Source of the DNA: JACPDH01 sp041671505
GTDB lineage: Bacteria; Acidobacteriota; Thermoanaerobaculia; Gp7-AA8
NCBI GenBank assembly: GCA_041671505.1
Contig: JBAZBK010000021.1
Span: 1 to 64,000, forward strand
Reading direction: 5' to 3'
DNA length: 64,000 bases
Positions 1-9,072 of the stretch are shown here, one piece after another. Within the stretch, counting starts at the first letter, position 1. Each line of letters starts with the position of its first letter. Below the pieces are notes generated by a model. The model ran no database searches. It worked only from the letters and a program-made list of their open reading frames with translations, and was not told where the DNA came from. The position numbers and the translations under genes were made by a program.

Positions 1-132
1 GAATCTGCAAAACGATTCACCCAATCCCTTCCTCAGCGACGAATCGTGCCACCCGGCGCGACCTGAGGCAGAGGAAGCGGCCAGGACTCGCTTTGCAGAT
101 CCCTCGCTTCGCTCGGGATGACTTCGCGTCGA

Positions 133-160
133 CGCCGGGGATCGGGATCGATCCCCGGCG
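133..160 (-). terminator. Hairpin downstream of the giant secreted protein gene
   Basis: A perfect 12-base stem (CGCCGGGGATCG and its complement) closes a 4-base loop about 17 bases past the stop codon of the minus-strand gene. There is no clear U tract, so termination is inferred from position and stem strength only. Upstream bases 80-125 hold a fragment of a dispersed repeat (CTCGCTTCGCTCGGGATGAC). Confidence 0.4.
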
Positions 161-176
161 CCTGACGCGCTGCGCC

Positions 177-3100
177 TCATTCGTTCCTGAAGATGGTGTC
201 GTTGGTGCCGTTGTCGGTCGAGGTGACGAATGGCACGACCGCGCCGGCGCCGCCGATGATGTCGAAGCGGACCATCACGCTCTTCAGGTCACCGAACTGG
301 GTCTCCCTCGCGTCGCCGAGGATCGTCTTGGTGAGGCTCGGGATGAGACGGAACTCGTTCGGGCCGAGCTGGAACGTCGCCGATCCCTTCGCGGCGCCGA
401 ACGCGATGTCGCGCCCGTCGTTGAGGAAGAGCGAAACCTTGACGGTCGCGGCCTGTCCCTTCGTTTCGACGATGCCGAAGTTCGTGCGTGCGGTCTTCGG
501 CGTGCCCGCGGTGACGGTCGTCTGCTTCGAGTCCTCGATGCCGGCGATGAGCCTCGACTGTCCGGCGACGAGCCCCGAGGAGAGCGCGACGGTCGGTGCC
601 GCCGTGCCGAACGTCGCAGCCGAGCCCTGCGTCGAGGTGTAGGTCCGGCTGGTGACGACGAAGGTGCCCGCCTGTGGAGTGATCGCCAGCGATCCGATGC
701 TCGGAGGAGTGACTCCCAGGAATCCGGCCACGACGTCGTTGAGGACCGCGGTGGCGAGCGGAGCGAGCTCGACGTACTTCGTGACGATGGTGGCGCCCGA
801 GGTGTAGCGGAGCGCCGCCGTCGCCGTGGCGTTGCCCGTGTTCGTGATCGAGACGTCGGTGCGGAAGTACGACTGGTTCGCGCCCGGCGCCGCGCCCGCG
901 ACCGGCACGAGCAGCGGCTCCCCGCCGCTGAGCGAGTACTGCTTGTTCCAGTCGGTCTGCGCCCAGGTGTCGCCGCCGCCCGGTGCGTCATCGACCGGAG
1001 TCGCGTAGCTCATCAACGCGCCGCCCGAGTCGTTCGTGACGACGATGGCGACTGCGCCCTCGGGGACGACGGAGTTGAGCGACGCGAGAGCGAAGGGCTG
1101 AATCACGACGGGCAGCGGCTGGCCGACCTGCGCGCCGTTCGCGCCGAGGAACTTCACCGTTGCGCTGGTCGCGGTGCCCGCCATCTCCTGCACGTAGAGG
1201 TTGGTGTGGCTCGTGGCGTTGCGGCTGATGCCGTTGATCACGAGCTTCTGGCCGACCTTGACCGCCGCGTCGCTGCGCAGGACCGGGACGACGGTGCCGT
1301 AGCGTCCCTTCGGGTTGTTGTCGTTGAAGATCGTGGCGCTCACGACCATGTCGCCGATTCGCGACGAGCGGACCATGAGCGTGCCGACCTGCTGCGTCTG
1401 GTTGAAGACGGTGGAGACGACGTTCGCGAGGTTGATGGCGCCGCCGGCGCCTAACGGATCGAGCTTCGCCTCCGCCGCCGAGCCGCTCGGCGGGATGTAG
1501 TAGAGCTTCGCGTCGGGGAGCGCGGCGAGCGGCGACTTGTTGAGCAGCGTGATGTCGGACACGAAGAGCTTGCCGCCGCTGCCGACGACGTTGCCGACGC
1601 CGGGAACGACGAGCGCGACTTCGCCGACGGCGAGAGGCGGAATGATGCCGTTCGCGGTCGGCGGCTTGACCGTGTCGGAGATCGGGATGCTCGCGGCGAG
1701 CGATCCACCTTCGCTCGTGCCGCGCGCGCCCGAGCTTGCCGTGGCGTAGACGAACGAGAGCGCGCCGGCGACCGAGCCGGTCGGGAAGCTGCTGTCGGGG
1801 CGTTGCGTCCGGTCGATGCTGAATCCCATCGAGACGGTGCCGCCGGGCGGGATCGAGATGATCCCGGTCGGGTCGGGGATGATCCACGGGACGTTGGACG
1901 ACGGGGTTCCGTTCGCGATCGCGGTTCCGATGTTCTTGTACGAGGCGCTGCCTCGCGGGTTCTCGCCGCGCGACGCTGAAACGTCGATGCGGTCGATCGT
2001 GGCGATGACTTCGGGCGTTCCCGAAGAGGGTGGAGCCGTGACGAGCAGCGTCACGGGAACGCTGAGGCCAACCGGGACTCCCTGTCCCTGCGGCTTCGAC
2101 GATCCGGTCTGCGTCGATGTCGTCGCCTGCGGCGCGACGCTGATCGTGATCGTCTGGCTTCCTCCGCCGGCGAGCGTGAAGGAGGTCGGCTGCTGCGTGA
2201 AGAACGCGCCGCTCTGCGTGAGCCTCACGGTGGTCGAGCCGTCGCCGATGTTCGTGAGCGTGTAGCTCGTCGAGCCGCCGCTGGCGGAGCCCGACACCAG
2301 CGCGATCGTCGACGGCGTCGCGGAGAGAATCACCGAAGCGGGATCGAGGTCGATCGTCGCGGTGAGACTCGACGTCCCGTTGCAACCGCCGCTCGCCGTC
2401 ACCGAGAGTTGGACCGAGCCCGCTGCTCCCGCGGTGTAGACGATTGACGGCGTTCCCTGGCCCGCGGTGATCGTGGCATTGGAGAGGGTCCAGGTGTACG
2501 TCGTACCAGCTGCCGGAACGGCGATCGAGGCGGTGTTGCCGGTCGACGACGGCTTCACCGACTTCGACGCGACGATCGAGACCGTGCAGGCGGTTCCTCC
2601 GGAGGCGGTCAGAACGACGTCGTTGCCGGTGCCTCCCTTGTAGGAGATCGTCATCGTCTTTCCGCCGACGGTGATGATCGCCCCTTCGGCGAGGCCCCTG
2701 AACGTGCCGCTGATCGCGCTACTCGAAGTGTTGTTGACGATCGTGTACTGCGTCGCCAGAGGTGCTGCCTCGTCGGCGGACGAGAGCGGCGCGCCGGCGA
2801 CGAGCTCGAGCGTGGCGCCGCCGAGCGTGATCGTCGCGCCCTGGAGGGAGTCGCTGCCGTTGCTCGAAATGTCGAAGCGCGCGCGGGCCGAGGAGCCGAA
2901 GGTGATCGTGGGAGCGGACGCGCTGCCGATGGAGCCTTCGCCGCCGACCACGAGCAGCCCCGATGCGAGAATCTGCGCGGCCGAGCCGGTGATCTCCGCC
3001 GTCGAGTCGGATTGCACGCTGAGCGGCCCTTTGTGCGAGCCCTTGAAACGGAGCAGTGCCTTCGACTGCGCCTGGATCGTTCCCGTCATCGCGCTCGTCG

Positions 3101-4622
3101 TCGTGATGTCGGCCGTCGTGCCACTTCCCTGGACCAGCAGCGAGCGTGGGCCGGTTAGGCCGCCGGTGATCGTGATCGGGCCGGTCAGCACCACGTTCCC
3201 GTTGATGAAGAGACTTCCAGTCAGAGTCAGCGGGCTGGTGGTCGTGATTCCCTGCGGCCCGGTGAAATCGATCGGCATCGAAACGATCGCCGGCCCCGAG
3301 CTCGCACCGGAAAGCTCGATCCCTTTTGCGAGCGAGATGGCGTTTCCCGAAAGGTCGTAGCCCGAGCCGGTGATCGAGATGCTGTTGATCAGCAGGCCGG
3401 CGGACATGTCGTTGATCGCCACCCTCGAGAGAGCGCTCGAAGGAAACCCGAGATCGGAGCCGGCGACCGGAGCCGCCTCCTCAGCCCAGTTCGAGACATT
3501 GGACCAGTTCTGAGTCGTCCCGCCGGAGCTTCCCTTCCACGTGCGGACGAGCGAGGGAACCGTGAGCGTGACTCCGAGAAAGTCGTAGTCGATCCTGAAA
3601 TTGACGCCGCCCACGGTGATCGTGCTGCCGCCGGGCAGGCCCTGGAACGTCCCGCTCAGCCCCATGAAGCTGCCGGGATCGATGTCGAGGATGCGGAACT
3701 GCGATCCTCCGGGCGGAACGAAGCCCGCCGACTTGCGAAGATCGAGAACGACGTTGGAGAGACTGATCAGATTCTGCGCGAAGAGCTGGTCGTACCCGCT
3801 GCCGGGCGTCGTGCCGTTGATGTCGATCGACAGGGAACCGCCGGTGAAGTTGATGTCGGTGGTCGTGAATTTTCCAGCGATCTTGCCGGTGGGTGTTCCC
3901 TCCCCGATGTGCACGTCGGGTGCGATTCCGGAGCTTCCCGGTATCGGGCCGACGAGGCCGAACTTGCTGCCGTCTGCGAAGTAGAGGCTTGCACCAGGGC
4001 TTGCGAGGAGCTTCGAACCGCCGAGAAGGTAGTCCCCTGCCATCACGAGCGAGCCGCCGGGATTCACATTGATCGAACCGGAGAATGCGGTCCCGGGACC
4101 CGAGATCGTGACGAGCGACGAGCCGGCACCGCTGACGACGAGGTCGCCGGGGCCGAACAGTTGCGAGTCGAACGCGACCTTGTTCTCGATCGTGACGTTA
4201 GATGCTCCATCGGTGGTGAGCTTGTCGATCGTCAGTGTCGCGACGTCGTCGCCTCGAATCGTCAGGGGGCCGTTCTGGGTGAGGGGAAGGAGAATCGACG
4301 AACTGACCGCCGAGGACACGTTGTATTCGACGAGGCCGGAAACACCCAGGCCGAATCCGGAGAGCTGATAACCGGGCGCCGCGATGGAGATGCCGGTTAC
4401 TGACGAGAGCGTGAACAGGTCGTTGTTCAGAGATTTCACGGACGAGGCCGGAAACAGCAGGTTTTCGCCGTTCACGGGCACGACAGTGCCTACCCAGTTG
4501 AAGGGCTCGGCCCAGACGTTGCTGGGTGGAGTGGCCGACCACGTTTTCGTCTGCGCGAACGCGGGCAACGAGAGGAGGCAGGCGAGCGAGGCAATCGTGG
4601 CGAATCGACGGTAGCGGATCAT
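177..4622 (-). CDS. Giant secreted beta-rich protein with autotransporter-type strand repeats and a conserved C-terminal module
   Basis: The product is about 1481 residues. The start at 4622 is chosen because AAGGAAG lies 8 bases upstream and the product then opens with a typical signal peptide (MIRYRRFATIASLACLLSLP, cleaved after AFAQ). Residues ~25-700 hold two copies of a W-rich, Gly/Ser/Thr-rich unit (TKTWSATPPSNVW and RTWKGSSGGTTQNW starts) like autotransporter-associated beta-strand repeats. An Ig/PKD-like stretch and a choice-of-anchor-like Ser/Thr region follow. The last ~600 residues align closely with the C-terminus of the protein encoded at 49975-52611, down to the terminal TDNGTNDT motif. 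No outer-membrane barrel or LPXTG is visible. Likely exported and cell-surface or extracellular; function unknown. The reading frame continues open far upstream but that extension is Arg-rich and antisense to the PAS gene, so it was discarded. Confidence 0.85.
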   Translation of the reverse strand: MIRYRRFATIASLACLLSLPAFAQTKTWSATPPSNVWAEPFNWVGTVVPVNGENLLFPASSVKSLNNDLFTLSSVTGISIAAPGYQLSGFGLGVSGLVEYNVSSAVSSSILLPLTQNGPLTIRGDDVATLTIDKLTTDGASNVTIENKVAFDSQLFGPGDLVVSGAGSSLVTISGPGTAFSGSINVNPGGSLVMAGDYLLGGSKLLASPGASLYFADGSKFGLVGPIPGSSGIAPDVHIGEGTPTGKIAGKFTTTDINFTGGSLSIDINGTTPGSGYDQLFAQNLISLSNVVLDLRKSAGFVPPGGSQFRILDIDPGSFMGLSGTFQGLPGGSTITVGGVNFRIDYDFLGVTLTVPSLVRTWKGSSGGTTQNWSNVSNWAEEAAPVAGSDLGFPSSALSRVAINDMSAGLLINSISITGSGYDLSGNAISLAKGIELSGASSGPAIVSMPIDFTGPQGITTTSPLTLTGSLFINGNVVLTGPITITGGLTGPRSLLVQGSGTTADITTTSAMTGTIQAQSKALLRFKGSHKGPLSVQSDSTAEITGSAAQILASGLLVVGGEGSIGSASAPTITFGSSARARFDISSNGSDSLQGATITLGGATLELVAGAPLSSADEAAPLATQYTIVNNTSSSAISGTFRGLAEGAIITVGGKTMTISYKGGTGNDVVLTASGGTACTVSIVASKSVKPSSTGNTASIAVPAAGTTYTWTLSNATITAGQGTPSIVYTAGAAGSVQLSVTASGGCNGTSSLTATIDLDPASVILSATPSTIALVSGSASGGSTSYTLTNIGDGSTTVRLTQSGAFFTQQPTSFTLAGGGSQTITISVAPQATTSTQTGSSKPQGQGVPVGLSVPVTLLVTAPPSSGTPEVIATIDRIDVSASRGENPRGSASYKNIGTAIANGTPSSNVPWIIPDPTGIISIPPGGTVSMGFSIDRTQRPDSSFPTGSVAGALSFVYATASSGARGTSEGGSLAASIPISDTVKPPTANGIIPPLAVGEVALVVPGVGNVVGSGGKLFVSDITLLNKSPLAALPDAKLYYIPPSGSAAEAKLDPLGAGGAINLANVVSTVFNQTQQVGTLMVRSSRIGDMVVSATIFNDNNPKGRYGTVVPVLRSDAAVKVGQKLVINGISRNATSHTNLYVQEMAGTATSATVKFLGANGAQVGQPLPVVIQPFALASLNSVVPEGAVAIVVTNDSGGALMSYATPVDDAPGGGDTWAQTDWNKQYSLSGGEPLLVPVAGAAPGANQSYFRTDVSITNTGNATATAALRYTSGATIVTKYVELAPLATAVLNDVVAGFLGVTPPSIGSLAITPQAGTFVVTSRTYTSTQGSAATFGTAAPTVALSSGLVAGQSRLIAGIEDSKQTTVTAGTPKTARTNFGIVETKGQAATVKVSLFLNDGRDIAFGAAKGSATFQLGPNEFRLIPSLTKTILGDARETQFGDLKSVMVRFDIIGGAGAVVPFVTSTDNGTNDTIFRNE

Positions 4623-4843
4623 CTTGAGCTTCCTTCGCGTCTCTGTCCGGGCACGGCTCCGCTCGGCTCGCGACTGCAGTGCCGAGAAGGCTTCCCCTGA
4701 ACGCATGGCCAGCGTTCCCTCAGGGCGAGCCCGCACAGTGTTGTTTGTTTCCGATAACACTACTACGAAGTCGGCTTGGCGGCGGATTTTCGGTGGGTCG
4801 AAAAGGGGAGTCGGGGCGGCGGTCGACCTGCCCGGGCGGCGGG

Positions 4844-7639
4844 TCAGCGCGCGCTCGGCTCGCCCGCGACATCGGTCACGGCGATCAGCCCCGTGACCTT
4901 TCCGTCGCCGTCGAGAAGGGGAGCGACGTGGAGCGACATGGAGATCTCGGTGCCGTCTTTCCGGCGCCGTTTCACCTTCGCGCCGGTGATCGGCTCGCCG
5001 CGGAGCACGCGCTCGCGCAGCTCGGCGAACATCTCGAGGTTCGACGCATCGACCACACGCTTCGGCGCGTCGAGGGCGTCCTGCTCCGTCCAGCCGAAGA
5101 CGCGCTCGGCCGCGGCGTTCCACATCCTGAAGTGACCGTCGAGATCGAGCTCGAAGATCGGCAGCGGCGACGCCGCGAAGAGCCGGCGAAGGTGCTCCTC
5201 CGCCTGACGAAGCGCCGAGGTGACTCCGCGTCGCTCGATGGCGATGCGGGCGAGCGAGGTCGATGCCTCGATGAGGTGAAGCTCGTCGGCTGACGGATGG
5301 CGCGGTTCGCGGTAATAGACCGCGAATGTTCCGAGCACCGATCCCGAGTTGGAGAGGATCGGATTCGACCAGCAGGCGGCGAGGCCGAACGGTGCCGCGA
5401 GCCCGCGATAGGCCGCCCAGAGCGGATCGCTCTGCAGGTCCTCGACGATGACGAGCTCCCGCCGCCAGGCGGCGGTTCCGCAGGAGCCCGCGACGGGACC
5501 GATCGTCTGCCCGTCGACGAGACGGTTGAACTCTTCAGGGAGGTTAGGCGCCGCGCCGTGACGAAGCGTGACGCCGTCGGGGTCGAGAAGGAGAACGGAC
5601 GCGATCGCGCCGGGCGACTGCCGCTCGACGGTTTCGACGATCGCCTCGAGCGTCTGCCCGAGCGGAACGTCGCGCGCGATCAGCTGCAGCACGGCGTTCT
5701 GACCCTCGAGCAGGTCGCGCTGACGTGCCGCTTCCTTCTCGGCGCGCTTGCGTTCGGTGATGTCGTGGATGATGGAGAAGAGGAGCCGCTTGCCCGCGAG
5801 GGCGACGGGGCTTCCGTAGATCTCGACGTCGCGGAGCTCTCCGCTCGCGAGGCGGTGCCGGAACTCGAAGCGGGACTCCCGACGCGATTTCGCCGCCTCC
5901 ATCGCCGCGCGCACTTCGGCGACGGGCGCCGGGTTGATGTCGTGGATCGACATGCGGAGCAGGCGGTCGCGGCTCCAGCCGTAGAAATCGACCGCGGCCG
6001 GGTTCGCGTCGATGATCCGCCCGGTGACGGGGTCGAGGATCAGCTTGATGGCGTTGTTGTTCTCGAAGAGCGCGGTGAAGAGCCGCTCTCGCTCGCGATG
6101 AGACTCTTCGGCGGCGAGCTTGTCGCTCGTATCGTGCAGCGAGACGACGATGAGGGGCCTCTCGCCCTGTAAGGCGGAGAGGCGAAGCTCGCCTGGAATC
6201 GCGCGGCCGTCCGCGTGGCGGACGTGCGCCTGCATGACGCCGCGGTCCCCGCTCTCGAGGATCTCGTCGAATCGCCGCTCCAGAAGAGACTTGTCGACGT
6301 TGAACAGGAGCTGGTGGATTCCGGACGCGGTGATCCGCTCCTTCGTCCATGCCGTCATCGCGGACGCCGTCTCGTTCGCGTCGATGATCTGCATCGAGGC
6401 GCGGTCGACGAGCAGTATCGCGTCGGCCGAGGTGTCGAGCGCGGCGCGGAATCTCCGGAGGCTCTCGATCGCGGCCACGCGTTCGGAGATGTCCTCGATC
6501 ACGGCGATGAAGCGCGCTTCGCTCTCGCCCGGCCTCTCGATCGTGGAGACGCTGAGGCTGACGGGAACCGGCGAGCCGTCGCCACGGAGCAATCGGGCCT
6601 CGATTCGGAACGTTGCGATCTCGCCGCGCTGGAGGCGTTCGACGAGAGTGCGGTGCGCTTCGACGTCGCCGGGCAGAGTGAGATCGAGGTAGCTCTTGCC
6701 GCGGAGCTCGCTCTCCGGATACCGGAGGAAGGCTGCCAGGCGGGGATTGACGCGAAGGAGGCGGCCATCGGCGTCGGCCAGGCATACGCCGGCGGCAGCC
6801 TGCTCGAACGTCGCGCGGAAGAGAGCTTCGCTCTCGCGAAGCGCCTGCTCGGCGTTGCGCACGGCAGTGATGTCGAACATCACTCCGCGGAGGATGTCGG
6901 GCCGGCCGTCGCGCGCGACGACCGTCACGATGTCGCGGATCCAGACGAGCCGTCCGTCGCGCGCGACGCTCCGGTATTCGAACGCGTGGTTTTCGAGGCG
7001 CGCGGTCGATGCCGCGCAGTAGGCGAGCGCCGCTTCGCGGTCGGCGTCGTAGATGTGCGCCTGCCAGAAACCGGGGGTGTACCAGGCTTCGCGGGGGTAG
7101 CCGAGAAGCGTCTCGGCGCGGGCGCTGACGAAGGTGAACTGCGTCGTGCGCGCGTCGGCCTCCCAGATGATCCCGTCGACGCCGTCGACGAGCGCATCGA
7201 ACTCGACGCGCGAGTGGCTCAGCGCGCGCGTCGCCTCGTCGATCCCGCTGAGGTCTTCGTGCGAGACGAGCGCGAGGCGCTCGCCTTCGACCTGGATCGG
7301 CTGCGCCCTCATTCGGAGGTGGAACGGCGCGATGGCGTTTGTGCGACGGTGCTCGACCGCGGCCGACTGCCGCCGCCCTGCGAGCACGTCCCGCAGGGCG
7401 AGCAGGAAGGTCTCGACGTTCGAGCGTGGCTCGCCGGCAATCGCGGCGAGAACCTCTTCGTAGAGATTCCCCGGAGCGATCAGCTCGGGGCGACTGCAGT
7501 TCTCTCGCGCGAACTCACGCCAAGCGCGGTTTGCGGCGACGATGCGCCCTTCGCTATCGACGACGCAGACGTGCGTCGAAAGCGCCTCGAGAGTTGCGAG
7601 GGCGAGCCGTCCGGAGTCGGGAGCCGAGAGCGAGGGCAT
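4844..7639 (-). CDS. Multi-PAS/GAF sensor protein without an output domain
   Basis: The product is 931 residues and soluble, with no signal peptide or membrane segment. I read about six PAS domains (roughly 14-130, 142-268, 268-395, 395-520, 520-645, 808-925), several followed by PAC motifs such as DITERKRAEKEAARQ, and one GAF domain near 650-805. Proteins with this layout normally end in a histidine kinase, GGDEF or EAL domain. Here the chain stops just after the last PAS (DVAGEPSAR) with no H-box, N-box or GGDEF. No response regulator or kinase sits beside it. It may work as a ligand-binding partner of a kinase encoded elsewhere, or it may have lost its C-terminus. The 221 bases to the next gene show no remnant of a kinase in the frames I examined. 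Confidence 0.85.
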   Translation of the reverse strand: MPSLSAPDSGRLALATLEALSTHVCVVDSEGRIVAANRAWREFARENCSRPELIAPGNLYEEVLAAIAGEPRSNVETFLLALRDVLAGRRQSAAVEHRRTNAIAPFHLRMRAQPIQVEGERLALVSHEDLSGIDEATRALSHSRVEFDALVDGVDGIIWEADARTTQFTFVSARAETLLGYPREAWYTPGFWQAHIYDADREAALAYCAASTARLENHAFEYRSVARDGRLVWIRDIVTVVARDGRPDILRGVMFDITAVRNAEQALRESEALFRATFEQAAAGVCLADADGRLLRVNPRLAAFLRYPESELRGKSYLDLTLPGDVEAHRTLVERLQRGEIATFRIEARLLRGDGSPVPVSLSVSTIERPGESEARFIAVIEDISERVAAIESLRRFRAALDTSADAILLVDRASMQIIDANETASAMTAWTKERITASGIHQLLFNVDKSLLERRFDEILESGDRGVMQAHVRHADGRAIPGELRLSALQGERPLIVVSLHDTSDKLAAEESHRERERLFTALFENNNAIKLILDPVTGRIIDANPAAVDFYGWSRDRLLRMSIHDINPAPVAEVRAAMEAAKSRRESRFEFRHRLASGELRDVEIYGSPVALAGKRLLFSIIHDITERKRAEKEAARQRDLLEGQNAVLQLIARDVPLGQTLEAIVETVERQSPGAIASVLLLDPDGVTLRHGAAPNLPEEFNRLVDGQTIGPVAGSCGTAAWRRELVIVEDLQSDPLWAAYRGLAAPFGLAACWSNPILSNSGSVLGTFAVYYREPRHPSADELHLIEASTSLARIAIERRGVTSALRQAEEHLRRLFAASPLPIFELDLDGHFRMWNAAAERVFGWTEQDALDAPKRVVDASNLEMFAELRERVLRGEPITGAKVKRRRKDGTEISMSLHVAPLLDGDGKVTGLIAVTDVAGEPSAR

Positions 7640-7705
7640 GCGGGTACGCCGGGCCGGGGAACCGCGACGCGCGAATCATTATGCCAAATTGGGAACTTCG
7701 ACGCC

Positions 7706-8257
7706 TCACCACATCATGCCGAGCTGGAGGCGCGCCGCCTCGCTCATCATCGCGCGGTCCCAGACCGGGTCGAAGACGACCTCGACGTTCGCGTCCCGGA
7801 TGCCGGGGATCGCGAGGAGCTTGATGCGCACGTCGCCCGCGAGCACGGGGCCCATGCCGCAGCCTGGTGCGGTGAGCGTCATCTTGATGCGCGCCTTCCA
7901 GGTCCCCTCGCCTTCGCCGGCGGGCTCGACCTCGCAGAGGTAAACGAGCCCGAGGTCGACGATGTTGACGGGGATCTCGGGGTCGTAGCAGGTGCGGAGC
8001 TGGTCCCAGACGAGCTTTTCGAGGTTTTCCTTGTTGACGTCTCCCTCGATCTGGGGCGTCTCGACCGGCTCCTTGCCGATGGCGGCGACCTCACGGCCGG
8101 AGAGGCGGACCATGATGCCGCGGTCGGTGACGAGGGTGAACGATCCGCCTAACGACTGCGTGACGGTGGCCTCGGTGCCCTCTTCCAGGGTTACCGGCTC
8201 GCCGCTCGGGATCATTACCGCTGCTGCGCTGCTCGAGAGTTTCACGCGTTCGTACAT
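7706..8257 (-). CDS. sufT: SUF system Fe-S cluster assembly protein SufT (DUF59/MIP18 family)
   Basis: 183 residues. The C-terminal two-thirds is a MIP18/DUF59 domain: it contains the DPEIPVNIVDLGLVY motif and the TAPGCGMGPVLAGDV motif with the single conserved cysteine. The N-terminal ~70 residues match the extra segment usual in SufT. The family assists maturation of Fe-S proteins in the cytosol. It is the last gene of the suf operon, 186 bases after sufU, and that gap holds heptamer repeats and a strong hairpin (8304-8323, stem CTCGGCGC). Co-transcription through this gap is likely from gene order but not certain. Confidence 0.9.
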   Translation of the reverse strand: MYERVKLSSSAAAVMIPSGEPVTLEEGTEATVTQSLGGSFTLVTDRGIMVRLSGREVAAIGKEPVETPQIEGDVNKENLEKLVWDQLRTCYDPEIPVNIVDLGLVYLCEVEPAGEGEGTWKARIKMTLTAPGCGMGPVLAGDVRIKLLAIPGIRDANVEVVFDPVWDRAMMSEAARLQLGMMW

Positions 8258-8370
8258 GGCTCGTTCCGTTCCTGCCCCTGGATTTTTCGTTCTGCCGCGG
8301 GTCCTCGGCGCTTGCGCGCCGAGCTAACCTTCGCGTCGCCGCGTCGCGGCTGAGTCGTCCTCACTTCTGT

Positions 8371-8455
8371 CTGCTCTGGCCTCTGGCCCTTGGCCTCTGG
8401 CCCGCCTTTGCGTGCTTATCGCCTCTCGCCCTTCGCCGCTCGCCTACTCCGTCGT
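8371..8455. repeat. Heptamer-period repeat tract (GGCCTCT and CGCCTCT classes)
   Basis: The gap between sufU and sufT holds two blocks with a 7-base period: TGGCCTC-type units, then TCGCCTC-type units. The same two blocks in the same order recur at 15518-15606 and, in reverse complement, at 14654-14745 and 37424-37508. The right edge overlaps the stop codon of sufU. Confidence 0.75.
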
Positions 8456-8887
8456 CGCTGCCTTTTCGCCGTGCAGCGCTCCGTGCAGCGTGTGCCACGG
8501 CAGGACTGCGCACTTCACGCGCGAAGGGTGCTCGCAGACTCCCTGGAACGCCGCGAGTTTGCCGAGCGTCTCCTCGTCGAACTTCGATTCTCCCGTGATC
8601 ATCGAGCGGAACATCTGGAAGACCACTTCGAATTCTTCCTTCGTCGTTCCCTTCGCGAGTGAGGTCATGACCGAAGCCGACGACTTCGAGATCGCGCAGC
8701 CGGCGCCATGGAATCCGACGTCGACGATCTTCTCGCCGTCGAGCTTCACGTAGAACCAGTAGTGGTCGCCGCAGAGCGGGTTGTACCCCTCGGCTTCCCG
8801 ATCGGGGTTCTCGATCTTCTTGAAATTCCTCGGGTTCTTGTTGTGATCGAGGATGATTTCCTGGTAGAGGTCGCGTAGGTCGTTCAT
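8444..8887 (-). CDS. sufU: Fe-S cluster assembly scaffold / sulfur transfer protein SufU
   Basis: 147 residues, the usual length. The metal ligands of the SufU/IscU fold are visible: Cys39 in NPLCGD with Asp41, Cys64 in GAGCAIS, and Cys126 in RVKCAVLPW, plus an extra Cys118. In SufU proteins zinc bound at this site accepts persulfide from SufS. It lies downstream of sufS, consistent with a SufS-SufU pair replacing SufE. The gap to sufS (8888-9072) contains an inverted heptamer element. The stop codon TAG lies at the edge of a GAGTAGGCGAG repeat. Confidence 0.93.
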   Translation of the reverse strand: MNDLRDLYQEIILDHNKNPRNFKKIENPDREAEGYNPLCGDHYWFYVKLDGEKIVDVGFHGAGCAISKSSASVMTSLAKGTTKEEFEVVFQMFRSMITGESKFDEETLGKLAAFQGVCEHPSRVKCAVLPWHTLHGALHGEKAATTE

Positions 8888-8892
8888 TTGAA

Positions 8893-9070
8893 GTTGTTAG
8901 TTTCTAGTTGTTAGACGAGTTGCGTGAAACGGGCGTGCGGCGGCTGGCGGCACGAGTGAATGCGTCAAGTCTTGCGAACACATCGGCAGGTCGCAACCGC
9001 GACGAGCAAAATCGAGATTTCTCATCGGTACTCCTGCCTGTCTAACAACTAACAACTAACAACTAACAAC
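8893..9070. repeat. Inverted heptamer element with GTTGTTA / TAACAAC arms
   Basis: Three GTTGTTA-type units at 8893-8913 face four exact TAACAAC units at 9043-9070, so the two ends can pair across a ~128-base centre. An element of the same design with an unrelated centre lies at 60864-61012. It fills the sufS-sufU gap and ends 3 bases before the sufS stop codon. Confidence 0.8.
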
Positions 9071-9072
9071 CC

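Noticed and set aside
93..1454. A long plus-strand open frame (about 450 codons) opposite the giant secreted protein
   Set aside because: Arg/Glu/Val-rich composition with no motif, antisense to a clear signal-peptide protein; typical shadow frame in GC-rich DNA.
4198..5123. Upstream extension of the giant secreted protein (in-frame to 5123)
   Set aside because: It would remove the signal peptide from the N-terminus, is Arg-rich, and is antisense or overlapping to the PAS gene; the ATG at 4622 has a good ribosome binding site.
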